NCBI GenBank assembly: GCA_019279435.1 | Contig: JAAALK010000082.1 | Span: 81,192,989-81,256,988, forward strand | Source of the DNA: Zizania palustris | Lineage: Eukaryota > Streptophyta > Magnoliopsida > Poales > Poaceae | Length of the DNA: 64,000 nt | Direction: 5' to 3' | Shown: positions 41,937 to 52,612 of the stretch, one piece after another | How the letters are laid out: each line of letters begins with the position of its first letter | How positions within the stretch are numbered: the stretch's first letter is position 1 | Notes under the pieces: model-generated | Told to the model about the DNA's origin: nothing | Database searches by the model: none | The model's input: the letters and a program-made list of their open reading frames with translations, nothing else | Position numbers and translations under genes: made by a program

Positions 41937-44900
41937 AAAAGAAATAAAAGAAAAGAAATATATTATTAAAGGAATTTCTGGATTTTATTATTAAAGAAAA
42001 CCCTTAAAAGAACCCTATTAAAGCTAAACAGAGATAAAATATCCAAAATTTTGACTTGAAAAATTTATGGAATAATCTAGAGGCCAAAACATAATTTCAG
42101 GAATTTTTACAAATTTTTGTCAACAGTGATTCAACCCTTAATCAAATAGATGAATTAATGGAATTATTTTAAATCAAAAATACATTTTAAATAGTATTGG
42201 GCCGCAAACCTCCAATCTGCTCAGGCCCAGCCCAGTCCAAGCCATGAGCCACTGACAAGTGGGACCCAAGTGTCGGTGCCGCTTCCCTCCTCTCTCTCCC
42301 GCCCGCGCCCCGCATCGGCCCCACCCGCCAGCCTCACGCGCCCGCCTCTGTCTCTATGGTCGCCAGGGCCCGCCTGTCGGTCCTTCCTTTTTTGCTTCGC
42401 CCGCTGACAGGTGGGGGCCACCTATCAGGACCTTCGTCCCAGATGGAAGGGGATCTCTCCCCTTTCCTTCCGGCGACCCCCCTTTCCTTCTCTCGCCGCC
42501 GGCCACCTCGATTCACCTGATCCGACCCCGGATCACCTTCCCCATGCACCACCGCCCTCTTTCCATCTATAGCCGACTCGGTTTCACGGTTATGGAAGCT
42601 TGGCCGAAGATGGAAACCCTCGCCGGAGTATGGAAGGAACCCTATCGGGTTTCCTTCGTTTCCCTTGCCATATCCACCGCCGACGACCCCTATTTAACCC
42701 CCTCCATCCACCGCCCTCTTCCCACACCACCTTAGCGCAAGCCTGTGCGATCTAGAGCACCGCCACCCTCTTTTTCGGGTTTTCCCTCTACTTCAACTGC
42801 GGCCGCCATTCGCCGTCGACTTCGGCCCCCTCCGTCCTAGCCGCCGCCACCATCGTGACCGTCGGAGCCCACCCGTCCTCGGCCACCCCTTGGTTGGCCG
42901 TGGAACCCGCCGGATCGACGTCGTCGTCGACCACCCGAGAAGACGTCGCCGTCTACCCTCGCCGCCGGCCACCATCCTTCGCCCATCCTCGCCGCCGCAG
43001 GTACGGTTGGAACCGCCGTACTCCCCTTGTTCCATTTCTACTGGTAGCTAGGCCCGTAGGCCCCTGCCACTGCCATCACCGCCGCACCCGAGGCCGCCGT
43101 CGCCGGAGATGAAGGGGTACGTGGCCCCTTACGTCCGTGCCGTGCCGGATCGCATCGTGGTCGTTCGATCACGATCGGAGGGCTACGATTAAATCCCTTC
43201 GGGATTTAATCCGGGCCCTCGGATCTGGTCAAAGCGGTACCATGTGATCTGGGTTGTTGATCGCTATTTAAAAATGTTGACTCAATCTGGTGCGTCCACG
43301 TCGTACTGATTCGCAGGATTTAATTTGGACCGTCCATTTTCATTTAACCCTTCCCGCCTCGCGCCCGATCACCGGATCCAGATCCAATGGTCCTGGTTGA
43401 TCCGGTCCACGCGCACAGTGGCCCAGTCCACCGTGGGCCTGGCTCACCGTGGACTAAATCCTATTTTCTGTTTAAATAAAATTCCAGAAAAATGTTTAAA
43501 CTTCCAAAATTCATAACTTGCTCATTTTAGCTCCAAATTTCACCATTAAAATTTTGTTAAATTCAGCATTTTATTCCCTACATATTAATGCCATAAAAAC
43601 AGTATGTTACTGTTGCCCAAAATAATCTTATTAATTAAATGAATAAAAACCCCTTAGGGATAAAATTATAAATTCATAAAATAAATTGAGAAAAGCCTTA
43701 AAATCTAATATTTAATGTTTTTCACCAAACTTCAGAATAATAAAACCTTATTTCACATATTAAACCCCATAACACTTGTATGTTTATTATTTTGTGATGT
43801 TTTTTCTGTTTATTGAATGTATTGTTTACTTTTTCCGTATCGAGAATACTACGAGTTCGTCGAGGAGCCGGAGTTCTATCCTGAGGTTCCACCTTCCCCA
43901 TTTGCTGATCAAGGCAAGTCACAACCCCCATTTTGATAATCATTGAGCCCATGTTTTAATAAATTATCGCTATAACTCATAGGATAATATTGCATTAGTC
44001 TAATCTCAAGCCCTACACTTATATTTATTAGATCCCGGTCCTTGTGTGCAAACCCAAGCCATGCTTATTGAGCCTACACTCCTTGTCACTCTACAAAATA
44101 TTATATTAGCGAGTGTCCAATGTACCGACACAACTGCTATAGGATAAAAAGAATGAGTCATAGACAGCTGGATTCTACTATATGTATTTCCCCGTTATTC
44201 TCGTCTCTGGACTCTGTTGGAGTTGGCTATGTTATAAGTATGGTGGGTTCCGGGTGTAAGCCAGGGCATTGGTTGGTCGCACCCGGGGCACTATAAGGAC
44301 CGGTCTGCGGGATCTGTTACAAAGCACTTCCGTACCAACCACAAGTCTAATGGGTAAGTCCTAACTGAAAGTATGGAACAATCCGACTCGATGCACCATA
44401 GTGGAGGGGGCAAGGGGCAACCTGCGGGTGACTTGTACCGACGTGGCTCAAGGGGGGGTATGGTGAGGCTCGACGCGTCGGGACACCATATGAAACCCAT
44501 AAGAGGGTGCTGTCGGGTCGAGGAGGACCATATGGAAGGTTTTGGCACGAGTTCTCATGGTATGGGTCATCTCGTTACACGTTCGTGTAAGTGATGAGTG
44601 CGTGCCTTGTGGGTACAGTGGTACACCTCTGATCAGAGTATTTAATCTTTTCGAAAAGCCGAGCCCACGGTCAAGGGCGGGTCGTGTGACTACTCGCAGT
44701 TAGTTTACAATTGTTTGAATGGGTGAGTTATTCATGGCATGTAAGGACTGTTGAGCGAGGTGGGGCTGACTGTACCCCTCGAGTTAGAAGATGATGATGT
44801 ATACACATGTTTACATTTCAGTACTAATAAATTGATCACATTTAATTGCTTTACAAATTATGCTTTTCCGCAAAATTAGCCACTATCTCCCTTGTTATTA

Positions 44901-45225
44901 CTCTGCATTATATTTGCATTCGGTGGCTTGCTGAGTACGTTTGTACTCACCCCCGTTGACTTACACCACCAGAGCCCATCTACTACGAGGAGGATGAAGG
45001 TCTGGAGTAGCGACCCAGTCAAGGCGAGACTGGAAGGAGGCGTTCATCTAGGCCCCTTTTGATTTATTAGTTTCTCTTCATCTTTATTCACTTTTGTACT
45101 AATACGGTCTACGAACCGTGAATGATTGCTCGTATTGTACATGGTCTCATGATGAACGTCTTGTTTTTATTGATTTTCTATGGAATTTTAATATAGGTCC
45201 TAATTTATTAAATCGGGGCGTGACA
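41925..45225 (+). repeat. 3' LTR of E3 (about 3.3 kb)
   Basis: The start is approximate, as it is fused to the RNase H. TTTAAATAGTATTGGGCCGC (42187) matches the E3b LTR. The GC-rich part 42240-43130 has a TATA-like CTATTTAAC at about 42689. The end GGGGCGTGACA is followed by E2 LTR sequence. Proline/arginine-rich frames in this part are compositional. Confidence 0.78.
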
Positions 45226-45529
45226 CCCTTCGGCGGGATACTTCGCACCAGACGCCGGAGGTATACTTCGGTGACCCCTTCGTACCAGGCTTCGCAGTAG
45301 ATAGGCTCCGACTGGTTTGCTGGTTTTATTCTGTTTAATATATTTCTTTCGGCTAATTGGATTATTTTGCGTGATCTGATTGCCTGGCGACTCCACCTCC
45401 CTTATCACGACTAAGGGTAGTCGGAACGCGACGTCGGTGCTGCATCACGCTTAGGCTTGTTCCTAAGTATCTGTGCACTTTTGGATCGTCGAACTGACCC
45501 AAGTGCAGGGGCACGTTTTCGTGTCAACA
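45226..45529 (+). repeat. E2 5' LTR, right part
   Basis: CCCTTCGGCGGGATACTTCG onward matches 61791-62094 of the 3' LTR and ends TTTTCGTGTCAACA at 45529. The PBS follows at 45537. Confidence 0.9.
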
Positions 45530-45536
45530 CACTTTT

Positions 45537-45555
45537 TGGCGACACCACTGGGGAC
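45537..45555 (+). promoter_or_regulatory. Primer binding site of E2
   Basis: TGGCGACACCACTGGGGAC lies seven bases after the LTR end, a form close to the TGGCGACTCCGCTGGGGA type seen in plant gypsy elements. Its TGG would pair with a tRNA CCA end. tRNA not assigned. Confidence 0.7.
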
Positions 45556-45567
45556 AGCTACGCCAAC

Positions 45568-47110
45568 ATGACAAGTACATCTACATCGGCCACCGGTACA
45601 TCTACATCGACTACTACGTCTACACCGCCGATGGACACAATAGGATGCGTGGATATCGACAACCGCAACATCTTGACACCTACACTTGAAGATATCCCCG
45701 CAGAAGACCGAGTAGAGATCGAGGCAAAGTTAAAGGCACTCCAAGACATGATGCTTGGGGGCTACGTTAAGACACGCGTAGGCTTCATCAAGCGAGACAT
45801 CATCACCCCCAACCTCGCTCGGGTCTAGGTAACACCTGTATCGCCTCGTTTATCTTCTTTAGAGATTGAGCAAAAAATAGCCACATCAGTAGATCAAGCC
45901 GTTAGCGCTTCGCTAGCCAACCGTTTAGATTCGGCAATCAACTCCCAAGTAGAGGCAGCTCTTAGGAGGTTGAGCTTTACTGAGGTCGTACCCCCGGTTC
46001 CTATTGCTAGTGCCCCTCTGGCAAACCACGTGTACGGCAGAACTAACGATAGCACTAGCACAGTCGTGTCTCCGGCCTCAACACTTATGGTCGAGACTAA
46101 TCATTACACTTACGGTCAAACTAGCACTGCGTACCATCCACCACCACCTGCGCCGGTACCCGCGCTGCCCGCACCGCATGCACAGGCACCCGGACACGAG
46201 CACGTCATGCAGATAGCATGCAGGGAAGAGGCCTATGGCCGACACGCCGATATCCCACCACGTGTTGTGCCCCCGCATGAGAGGCACGTGCAGGCAACAT
46301 GCCAAGATGACATAGAGGAGTGGGTCCGCGCACTATTTAGGGAGTGTGCCGGCTTCGTGCCCAAGGGACGGGTTAGTGTTTACCGTAAGCCATACCCCGA
46401 CCATCTTGATACAATACCCTACCCCCGTGGCTATAGAATCCCTAAATTCACTAAGTTCGATGGCGAGGGTAGCAAAACTACACTAGAACACGTTAGTCAA
46501 TTTTTGGCATAATGTGGAGAGGTTAGCGGGATAGATTCCCTAAAAGTAAGGCTATTTTCTCTCTCGCTATCCGGCACTGCTTTCACTTGGTTTTCGGCGC
46601 TCCCGCCGAACTCCGTTTAGACGTGGGATGATTTAGAGAAGAAATTCCATGATTACTTTTACACGGGTGAGACGGAACTTAGGCTTTCACACTTGACATT
46701 GGTTAAGCAAAAATCTAACGAAAATGCCTCTAAGTACATCAAGCGTTTTAGGGATACTAGAAACCGATGTTTTAGCCTTAATATTTTAGAAAGGGACTTG
46801 GCGGAACTAGCTTTTAATGGGTTGCGTTCTGAGATTAAGGAAAGATTAGACAACCAGAACTTTTTAGAAGTTAGCCAAGTCTTACAGCAGGCTCTGGTCC
46901 AAGAAGGCCGAACCAAAGATAAAAAATTTATTAAGACATTTAACAAGCCTAGGGCTGAAATCCACATCATGGAACGCTCTGACGAGGAGGAATCAGAAGA
47001 GGAGGATTCGGCTGACATGTACACGGCCGAATGGGTTTGGAACGCTAAGGGCAAACATGTCACTTGCTTTGAGTTACAGCCATCTCCCATGAAGAATCGA
47101 CCTAGTTAGG
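45568..47110 (+). pseudogene. Gag of E2
   Basis: ATG at 45568 after the PBS. One frame throughout, with stops at 45826 (TAG), 46510 (TAA), 46618 (TAG) and 47107 (TAG). N-terminal Thr/Ser-rich tract, then EVEAKLKALQDMM-like helix, a Pro-rich linker (PPPAPVPALPAPHAQ), and the gag core: YRIPKFTKFDGEGS, TWDDLEKKFH, SKYIKRFRDTRNRCF, ELAFNGLRSEI. An acidic patch (SDEEESEEEDS) ends it. It would form the capsid shell of the particle. Confidence 0.85.
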
Positions 47111-48608
47111 TAAGTACTCGTTCGATATAACCAAGTGTGATAAAATATTTGATTTTCTCTTAAAAAGTCAGCTTCTCAGGTTACCCAAAGGTTAAGTCAT
47201 TCCATCTACCGACGAGTTAAAGAAGCATTTGTACTGTAAGTGGCATGATTCACACTCACATAATACTAACGACTACAATGTTTTTTGATGGCAGATCCAA
47301 TCGGCCTTAGAAGAAGGACGATTGAAGATAGACAATAATCCAAAGATGACGCTGGATAAAGATCCTTTCCCCATCAACGCCGTCGACCTCGGCGAGAAGA
47401 AGGTATTGATTCGGCCAGAACAGGCCGAGTCTACTAAGGGGAAGGGTGTAATTGTTGGAGAACCACGCACCCGCACGCTCGTACCAAAGAATCCCGAGGT
47501 AGGAGTGTGGAAACAGAACATTAACACCCCTTCGGCTAAAACTCACAAGAGGCCGAAGGTAACATACAACATGCTGTTGAACAAGCATAGGAGAAAAGCC
47601 AAGGAAGCAGGTCCCCACGCTAAAAGGCTGGGACGACCGAAGGGCCCGAGGCTTTTAGAGGGTGGCTTCGGACCGAAACAGGAACACCCTCCGCACGGTG
47701 GCTTCGGGCCATAGTGGCCTGACTCTCCGCACGGTGGCTTCGAGCCTCGATGGCCGAACCCCCCATACAGTAACTTTGGCCCCCAATGTCTGAACCCTGC
47801 ACCGTTTTGGACTCCTCCGACAGGAGGCTTCAGCCCTCACTAGCCGAACGTACCTTCGGCCTGGCAGGACCCTTCCCTGGTATGGTCTGAGACACCATCA
47901 ACTCTGCCAAACCACCTTCCGGGTAACGGGTTCGGATCTCAATGGGCGAGGCCACTAGAACCACCTATGCCTCCACCGTACGACTGGGTAGGAACTCCGT
48001 GGGCTCCGTACATATCCGGGCCGGAGTACCCTCCGCAACTTAACACTATGCCTTGTTTTCCTTCGGAGTATTATGGATGGCAGGGACAAGCAGACGCAGC
48101 GGAGGGGGGCATCATCCACAGACTATTTGTGGTACATTCGAATCGGACCATGCTGAGTGAAGCCAAAGGGTACGGGCGCGAGGAGGCCGAGGAGAGGGAG
48201 TCTGAAGCCATCACCATCAGAGTGGGCTCGCAGGAAGTCCCAATCCCGAAGGCTTCGTTGCTGAAGTCTGACGGGGGTGAGCCTCATACTTCGGTCAGAG
48301 CCCACGCCAAAGCAGGGTTCGATCGGCCGAGCAAGGCCGGTCTGACTACCAGGATTCGCAGCGAAGGCCCCTCTGAACACAGGGTGCACAAGGCCAAAGG
48401 GCACAGTACCACTTCGGCCAGGGTTGATAGAAGCCAAACAGTAGCACCCAGCACCAAGCCGCAACTATCTTGGGCACCTCCGGGCATGTCCAAATCACAT
48501 AAGAGACACCTACAAGGACTACGGGCACAGGAGATGCGCGAGAAGGAAGCTGAGGATGAGCGCGACGCTATCTTCGAAGAAATCTGCCCTCGGTCGGCTA
48601 CAAAATAG
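47111..48608 (+). pseudogene. Gag-protease spacer of E2 with 36-bp repeats
   Basis: In a frame different from gag: 47290-47714 (Lys-rich, YNMLLNKHRRKAKEAG) and 47967-48608 (YGWQGQADAAEGGII, IRVGSQEVPIP, PPGMSKSHKRHLQGLRAQ). Between them four 36-bp units encode GGFGP-type repeats with stops. The GMSKSQKRRLQRLR-like segment before the protease has parallels in other plant Tat-type polyproteins. Role unknown, possibly the C-terminal part of Gag. Confidence 0.65.
47661..47804 (+). repeat. Four 36-bp coding tandem repeats
   Basis: Units start at 47661, 47697, 47733 and 47769, each about GGTGGCTTCGGNCC + 22 bases, encoding a 12-residue Gly-Gly-Phe-Gly-Pro module. The fourth unit is diverged. A further half unit (GGAGGCTTCAGCCC) is at 47823. 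Confidence 0.85.
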
Positions 48609-49403
48609 GTATGGAGGGAGAAGCCAATTGAGATAACCAACCCGGCTCCTAGCGACGACGACGACATGCTCGACGATGACTACTCGCCCGTCTCCGAGGG
48701 GCCCGCGCCCCAGGCGATGGACATCAACATCGTCACGCTGCCCGTTGAGTTCGCCCTGCCGCAGGACGAGGCCGAGGTCGCACAATTGAACGTCGGCCCG
48801 CGTAATGCCATCTTCGAGAAACCTGAGGACTCGGCTCACCATCTGAAACCCCTCTACGTTAGAGGCCACATTGATGGAAAGCCAATTTCCTAAATGCTCG
48901 TTGACGGCGGCACCACCGTTAACTTAATGCCTTACTCGTTGTTGAAGAAACTTGGCAGGGGCGAGGATGATCTGAAGAAGACTAACTTCATGCTCAATGG
49001 CTTCAACAGCGAGAGCTCCGAGGCCAAGGGCGTACTCTCCATGGAGTTGACGGTAGGCAATAAGACATTGCCAATAGCATTTTTCGTCGTCGATGTACAA
49101 GGTAACTACAGCGTGCTTCTCGGGTGCGACTGGATTCACGCGAATTGCTGCATTCCTTCTACTCTACACTAGTGCCTGATACAGTGGGACGGCGATGAGG
49201 TGGAGGTCATCCCTATGGATACTTCGGCCCAAGTAGCATTGGCCGATGTATCGGTTGACTCCGTCCATAACAAAGTAGAGTGTCTGTCAGGTAGAGATCT
49301 TTCGGATTACGATTTTGTTAGCGTATCCGGAGGACATTTTTTTCCAGTGTCTGTAAAGCCGGCTGGAGTAGCATGGCTATTTTGTATTAATAGTTATGTC
49401 TAG
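48609..49403 (+). pseudogene. Aspartic protease of E2
   Basis: The active site MLVDGGTTVNLMPYSLLKKL is at 48894-48953 and the second strand SVLLGCDWIHANCC near 49110-49150. A TAA at 48891 interrupts the frame just before it, and a TAG at 49170 just after. The frame is the same as that of the preceding spacer. Confidence 0.82.
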
Positions 49404-49437
49404 CAAGAGTAATCTAGATTGGCTAAAGTCTCGTGTG

Positions 49438-51693
49438 GAGAAATATTAGTCTAGTAAAGACGGTATTGCCGAGGCCATCGGGGACTCTAGCGAAGTAGAG
49501 AAATTAGGACAAGGTTTTGCGTCAGCCGATCCCTTGGAGGAAGTCGACATAGGTGATGGTAGCATCCCAAGGCCGACTTTTGTAAACCAACATTTACAGC
49601 CTGATGAAAAGGCTGAAGTAATAAAGTTACTTCGGTCGTATGTCGATTGTTTCGCATGGGAGTGTAGCGAGATGCCAGGACTAAGCCACGAGCTTGTGGA
49701 GCATCGGCTACCTATCAAGTCCGGATTTAGGCCTTATAAGCAGCCTCCTCACCGCTTTAACTCGGCCGTCTATGACCGAGTTAAAGAAGAAGTAGAGTGA
49801 CTACTCAAAGCCGAATTTATTAGGCCATGCAGGTACGTGGAATTGGTTTCTAACATTGTGCCTCTAGAGAAGAAAGGGAGCGGCAAGATACGGGTGTGCA
49901 TTGATTTTAGAGATATGAACAGAGCCACTCCCAAAGACGAGTACCCAATGCCGATAGCCGACATGCTAATCAACGACGCTTCGGGACACAAGGTACTGAG
50001 TTTTCTTGACAGCAATGCTGGTTATAATCAAATCTTTATGGCCGAAGAGGACGTCTACAAGACGGCCTTTCGATGCACTGGTTTTGTCGGTTTATTCGAG
50101 TGGGTCGTTATGACTTTTGGTTTGAAGAATGCCGGCGCCACGTATCAACGCGCTATGAACTTAATCTTTCATGACTTGCTAGGGGTTATGCTAGAAGTTT
50201 ACATCGATGATGTTGTGGTCAAATCGGACGCTATGGGAAACCATTTAGCCGATTTGAAGGTCGCTTTTGATAGAATACGACAGTATGGTTTGAAAATGAA
50301 CCCGCTCAAGTGTGCTTTTGGTGTGTCGGTGGGAAAGTTCTTAGGTTTCATGATTCACGAGAGAGGCATAGAAATTGATCCTAAGAGGCTTGAGAAAATT
50401 AGAAATATTGCAGCGCCGACGTGCAAAAAGGACGTACAGAAGTTGCTAGGCAAGGTGAACTATTTGCGTCGCTTTATATCCAACTTGTCCGGCAAGATTT
50501 ATGCCTTTGTCCCCATACTTCGGATAAAGAACGAAGCAGAGTTCACTTCGGATAAAGATTTATGCTTATCATCACCGCCTGTGGTGAGAGCACCCAAAGT
50601 CGGGATTTCTTTTCGGCTATACATCGTTGCCGAAGATAGCGTGATTGGGGCCGTGCTAACCCAGGAGGTAGAAGGAAAAGAGTACATCATCACGTTCTTG
50701 AGTCGCCGTCTGCTGGACGCTAAAACCAGGTACGCGTTTGTGGAACGTTTGTGTTTATCACTTTACTATGCGTGCACCAAATTACGCCATTATCTTCTCT
50801 CTACTACATGTGTTGTCGTTTGCCAAACCGATGTTATAAAGCACATTTTACAGAAGCCGATTCTAAGTGGAAGAATCGGAAAAAGGGCTTACATGTTTAT
50901 TGAGTATGATTTGGCCTACGAACCCCTAAGAGCAATGAAAGGCCAAATCGTGGACAACTTTATAGTTTATCACCACATAGATGTCAGCTGGAGTGACGAT
51001 ATTGCTCTAGTTGAGGTAGTGCCATGGAAACTTTATTTTGACGGTTCGGCTTGCAAGAGTGGCCAAGGTATTGGAGTGGTTCTCATATCACCTAATGGAA
51101 TGCTCTTTGAGACTTCGGCTCGTCTAGAATTTCCTTCCACTAATAACCAAGCTGAATATGAAGCTTTATTGCTAGGCCTTGAATTACTAGAATCTGTAGG
51201 TGCTAGACATGTCCACGCATATGGTGATTCCCTGTTAGTAGTGCAACAAGTAGCTAAAAGTGCTCAATGCTTTAACGGACTGCTGAATAGTTACTTGGAT
51301 AGATGCCTAGACATAGTTGCTGCTTTTGATGACTGCAAAATCTCTCACGTGCCAAGAGAAGCCAATTCAGTCGCAAATGATTTGGCTCAGCAAGCATCTG
51401 GTTACCACGTCAGGAGAGGAAAATTTTATGTATTGGAGAAGCCGATGCTTGATCTCACTGCCAAAGCCAGTGACGGTGGGCAGGCGCACCCTCCGGGTCA
51501 AACCCCTCTGACTGCCGAAGGCCACTACGAGCCAAGGTCCCTGGACCAGAGTATTCTGCCAACCGACAGACCTAGCACGCCGGAGGTCATAGGCCGAAGC
51601 CTCCCGCATGGAGAAGGCTCCCTGGAGTCCGAACCCGCCGGAGGGCTTTGGCCCAGCACACTCCGAATGGCCAGCTCGGTCAGGCTTCGGTAG
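49438..51693 (+). pseudogene. Reverse transcriptase and two RNase H domains of E2
   Basis: One frame with one stop (TGA 49798) before a 618-codon open stretch from 49837. RT: VPLEKKGSGKIRVCIDF, LSFLDSNAGYNQI (Asp), WVVMTFGLKNAGATYQ, VYIDDVVVKSD (catalytic pair). First RNase H: FRLYIVAEDSVIGAVL and AFVERLCLSLYYA, with about ten residues missing before it. Second RNase H: LYFDGSACKSGQGIG, NNQAEYEALLLGLEL, GDSLLVVQQV and NSVANDLAQQAS. After 51470 an unusual Pro/Gly-rich linker, full of CCGAAG/TCGGC words, leads to a TAG at 51691. Best-preserved pol segment of the window. Confidence 0.92.
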
Positions 51694-52612
51694 GAGCAGA
51701 AATGGCTCGGGGGGCATCCCGAAGTCAGTAGTTTAGAAATTTCTTCAGGAGGTGAGCTAGCGAGACCCTCTGAAGCCCATAAGGGCGATTGGAGAATTCC
51801 AATCGTCCAGTATTTGAGAGACCCTAGCCAAAAGGTTGATCGGAAAGTTTGGCGACAAGCGTTCAAATTCGTGTTGATGGACAACACATTATACCGTCGA
51901 ACCATCGATGGAGTACTATTGAAGTGTTTAGACCACGAACAATCCCAGGTGGCTATGGGAGAAGTCCATGAAGGAATTTGTGGTACTCACTAGTCGGCCC
52001 AGAAAATGAGTTGGATGCTTAAAAGAGCAGGGTTTTATTGGCTGACTATGACTGAAGATTGCTTCAAGTACTATAGAGGGTGTGAAGCATGTCAGAAGTT
52101 TGGCAATATTCAGTTAGCTCCTGCCTCACTACTCAACCCTATTGTAAAGCCATGGCCATGGCCGTTTCGAGGTTGGGGTTTAGACTTCATCAGCCAGATT
52201 CACCCTCCTTCCTCAAAAGGGCATCGGTTCGTGTTGATGGCGACGGATTACTTCACTAAATGGACCGAGGCCGTGCCTCTCAGGAATATGACTCACAATG
52301 GGGTACATGATTTTATTTTGAAGCACATCATACATAGATTTGACATTCCTCAAACTCTTACCACGGATCAAGGTAGTTCATTTGTTTCTGGAGAAGTGAG
52401 GGACTTCGACGAATATTATGGTATTAAGTTGATAAACTCTTCACCTTACTACGCTCAGGCCAATGGTTAGGCCGAGTCTAGTAATAAAATCGTGATTAAG
52501 CTCATTAAGAAGAAATTTGAAGAGTTTCCTAAAAGGTGGCATGAAGTGTTTTCCGAGGCGCTATGGGCTTGTAGAATTGCAAAGAACGGTGCTACCAAAG
52601 TCAGTCCATATG
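51694..52612 (+). pseudogene. Integrase of E2, part before the copia insertion
   Basis: It continues the RT frame: HEGICGTH with TAG at 51991, CEACQKFG (zinc CxxC), GWGLDFISQIHPPSS (Asp), LTTDQGSSFVSGEV (Asp), and SPYYAQANG followed by TAG at 52468 and AESSNK (catalytic Glu). The copia element cuts in at 52612, within the segment after SPY. The remainder is at 60281-60720 in a matching frame. Only stops and the insertion break it; no frameshift is needed. Confidence 0.88.
52608..52612 (+). repeat. Target site duplication ATATG, left copy
   Basis: ATATG precedes TGTTGGACCGG at 52613 and recurs at 60276-60280 after the other end of the copia element. Confidence 0.9.

Larger units (their letters stand above)
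40809..45225 (+). mobile_element. E3: RT/RNase H plus 3' LTR of a long-LTR gypsy element
   Basis: A 5'-truncated fragment inserted in the E2 5' LTR: RT and RNase H (40809-41936), then directly LTR sequence to GGGGCGTGACA (45225). Integrase is missing, so there is an internal deletion near 41920. About 260 bases of E2 LTR (61530-61790 equivalent) were lost with the left end, so no target duplication is seen. It is the same family as E3b in opposite orientation. Confidence 0.82.

Noticed and set aside
42259..43112. Pro/Arg/Ala-rich frames on both strands of the E3 LTR
   Set aside because: GC-rich LTR composition; frames on both strands and no recognisable domain.
48123..48869. Minus-strand frames opposite the E2 spacer and protease
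   Set aside because: Antisense shadows; the plus strand carries the conserved spacer and DGG protease site.
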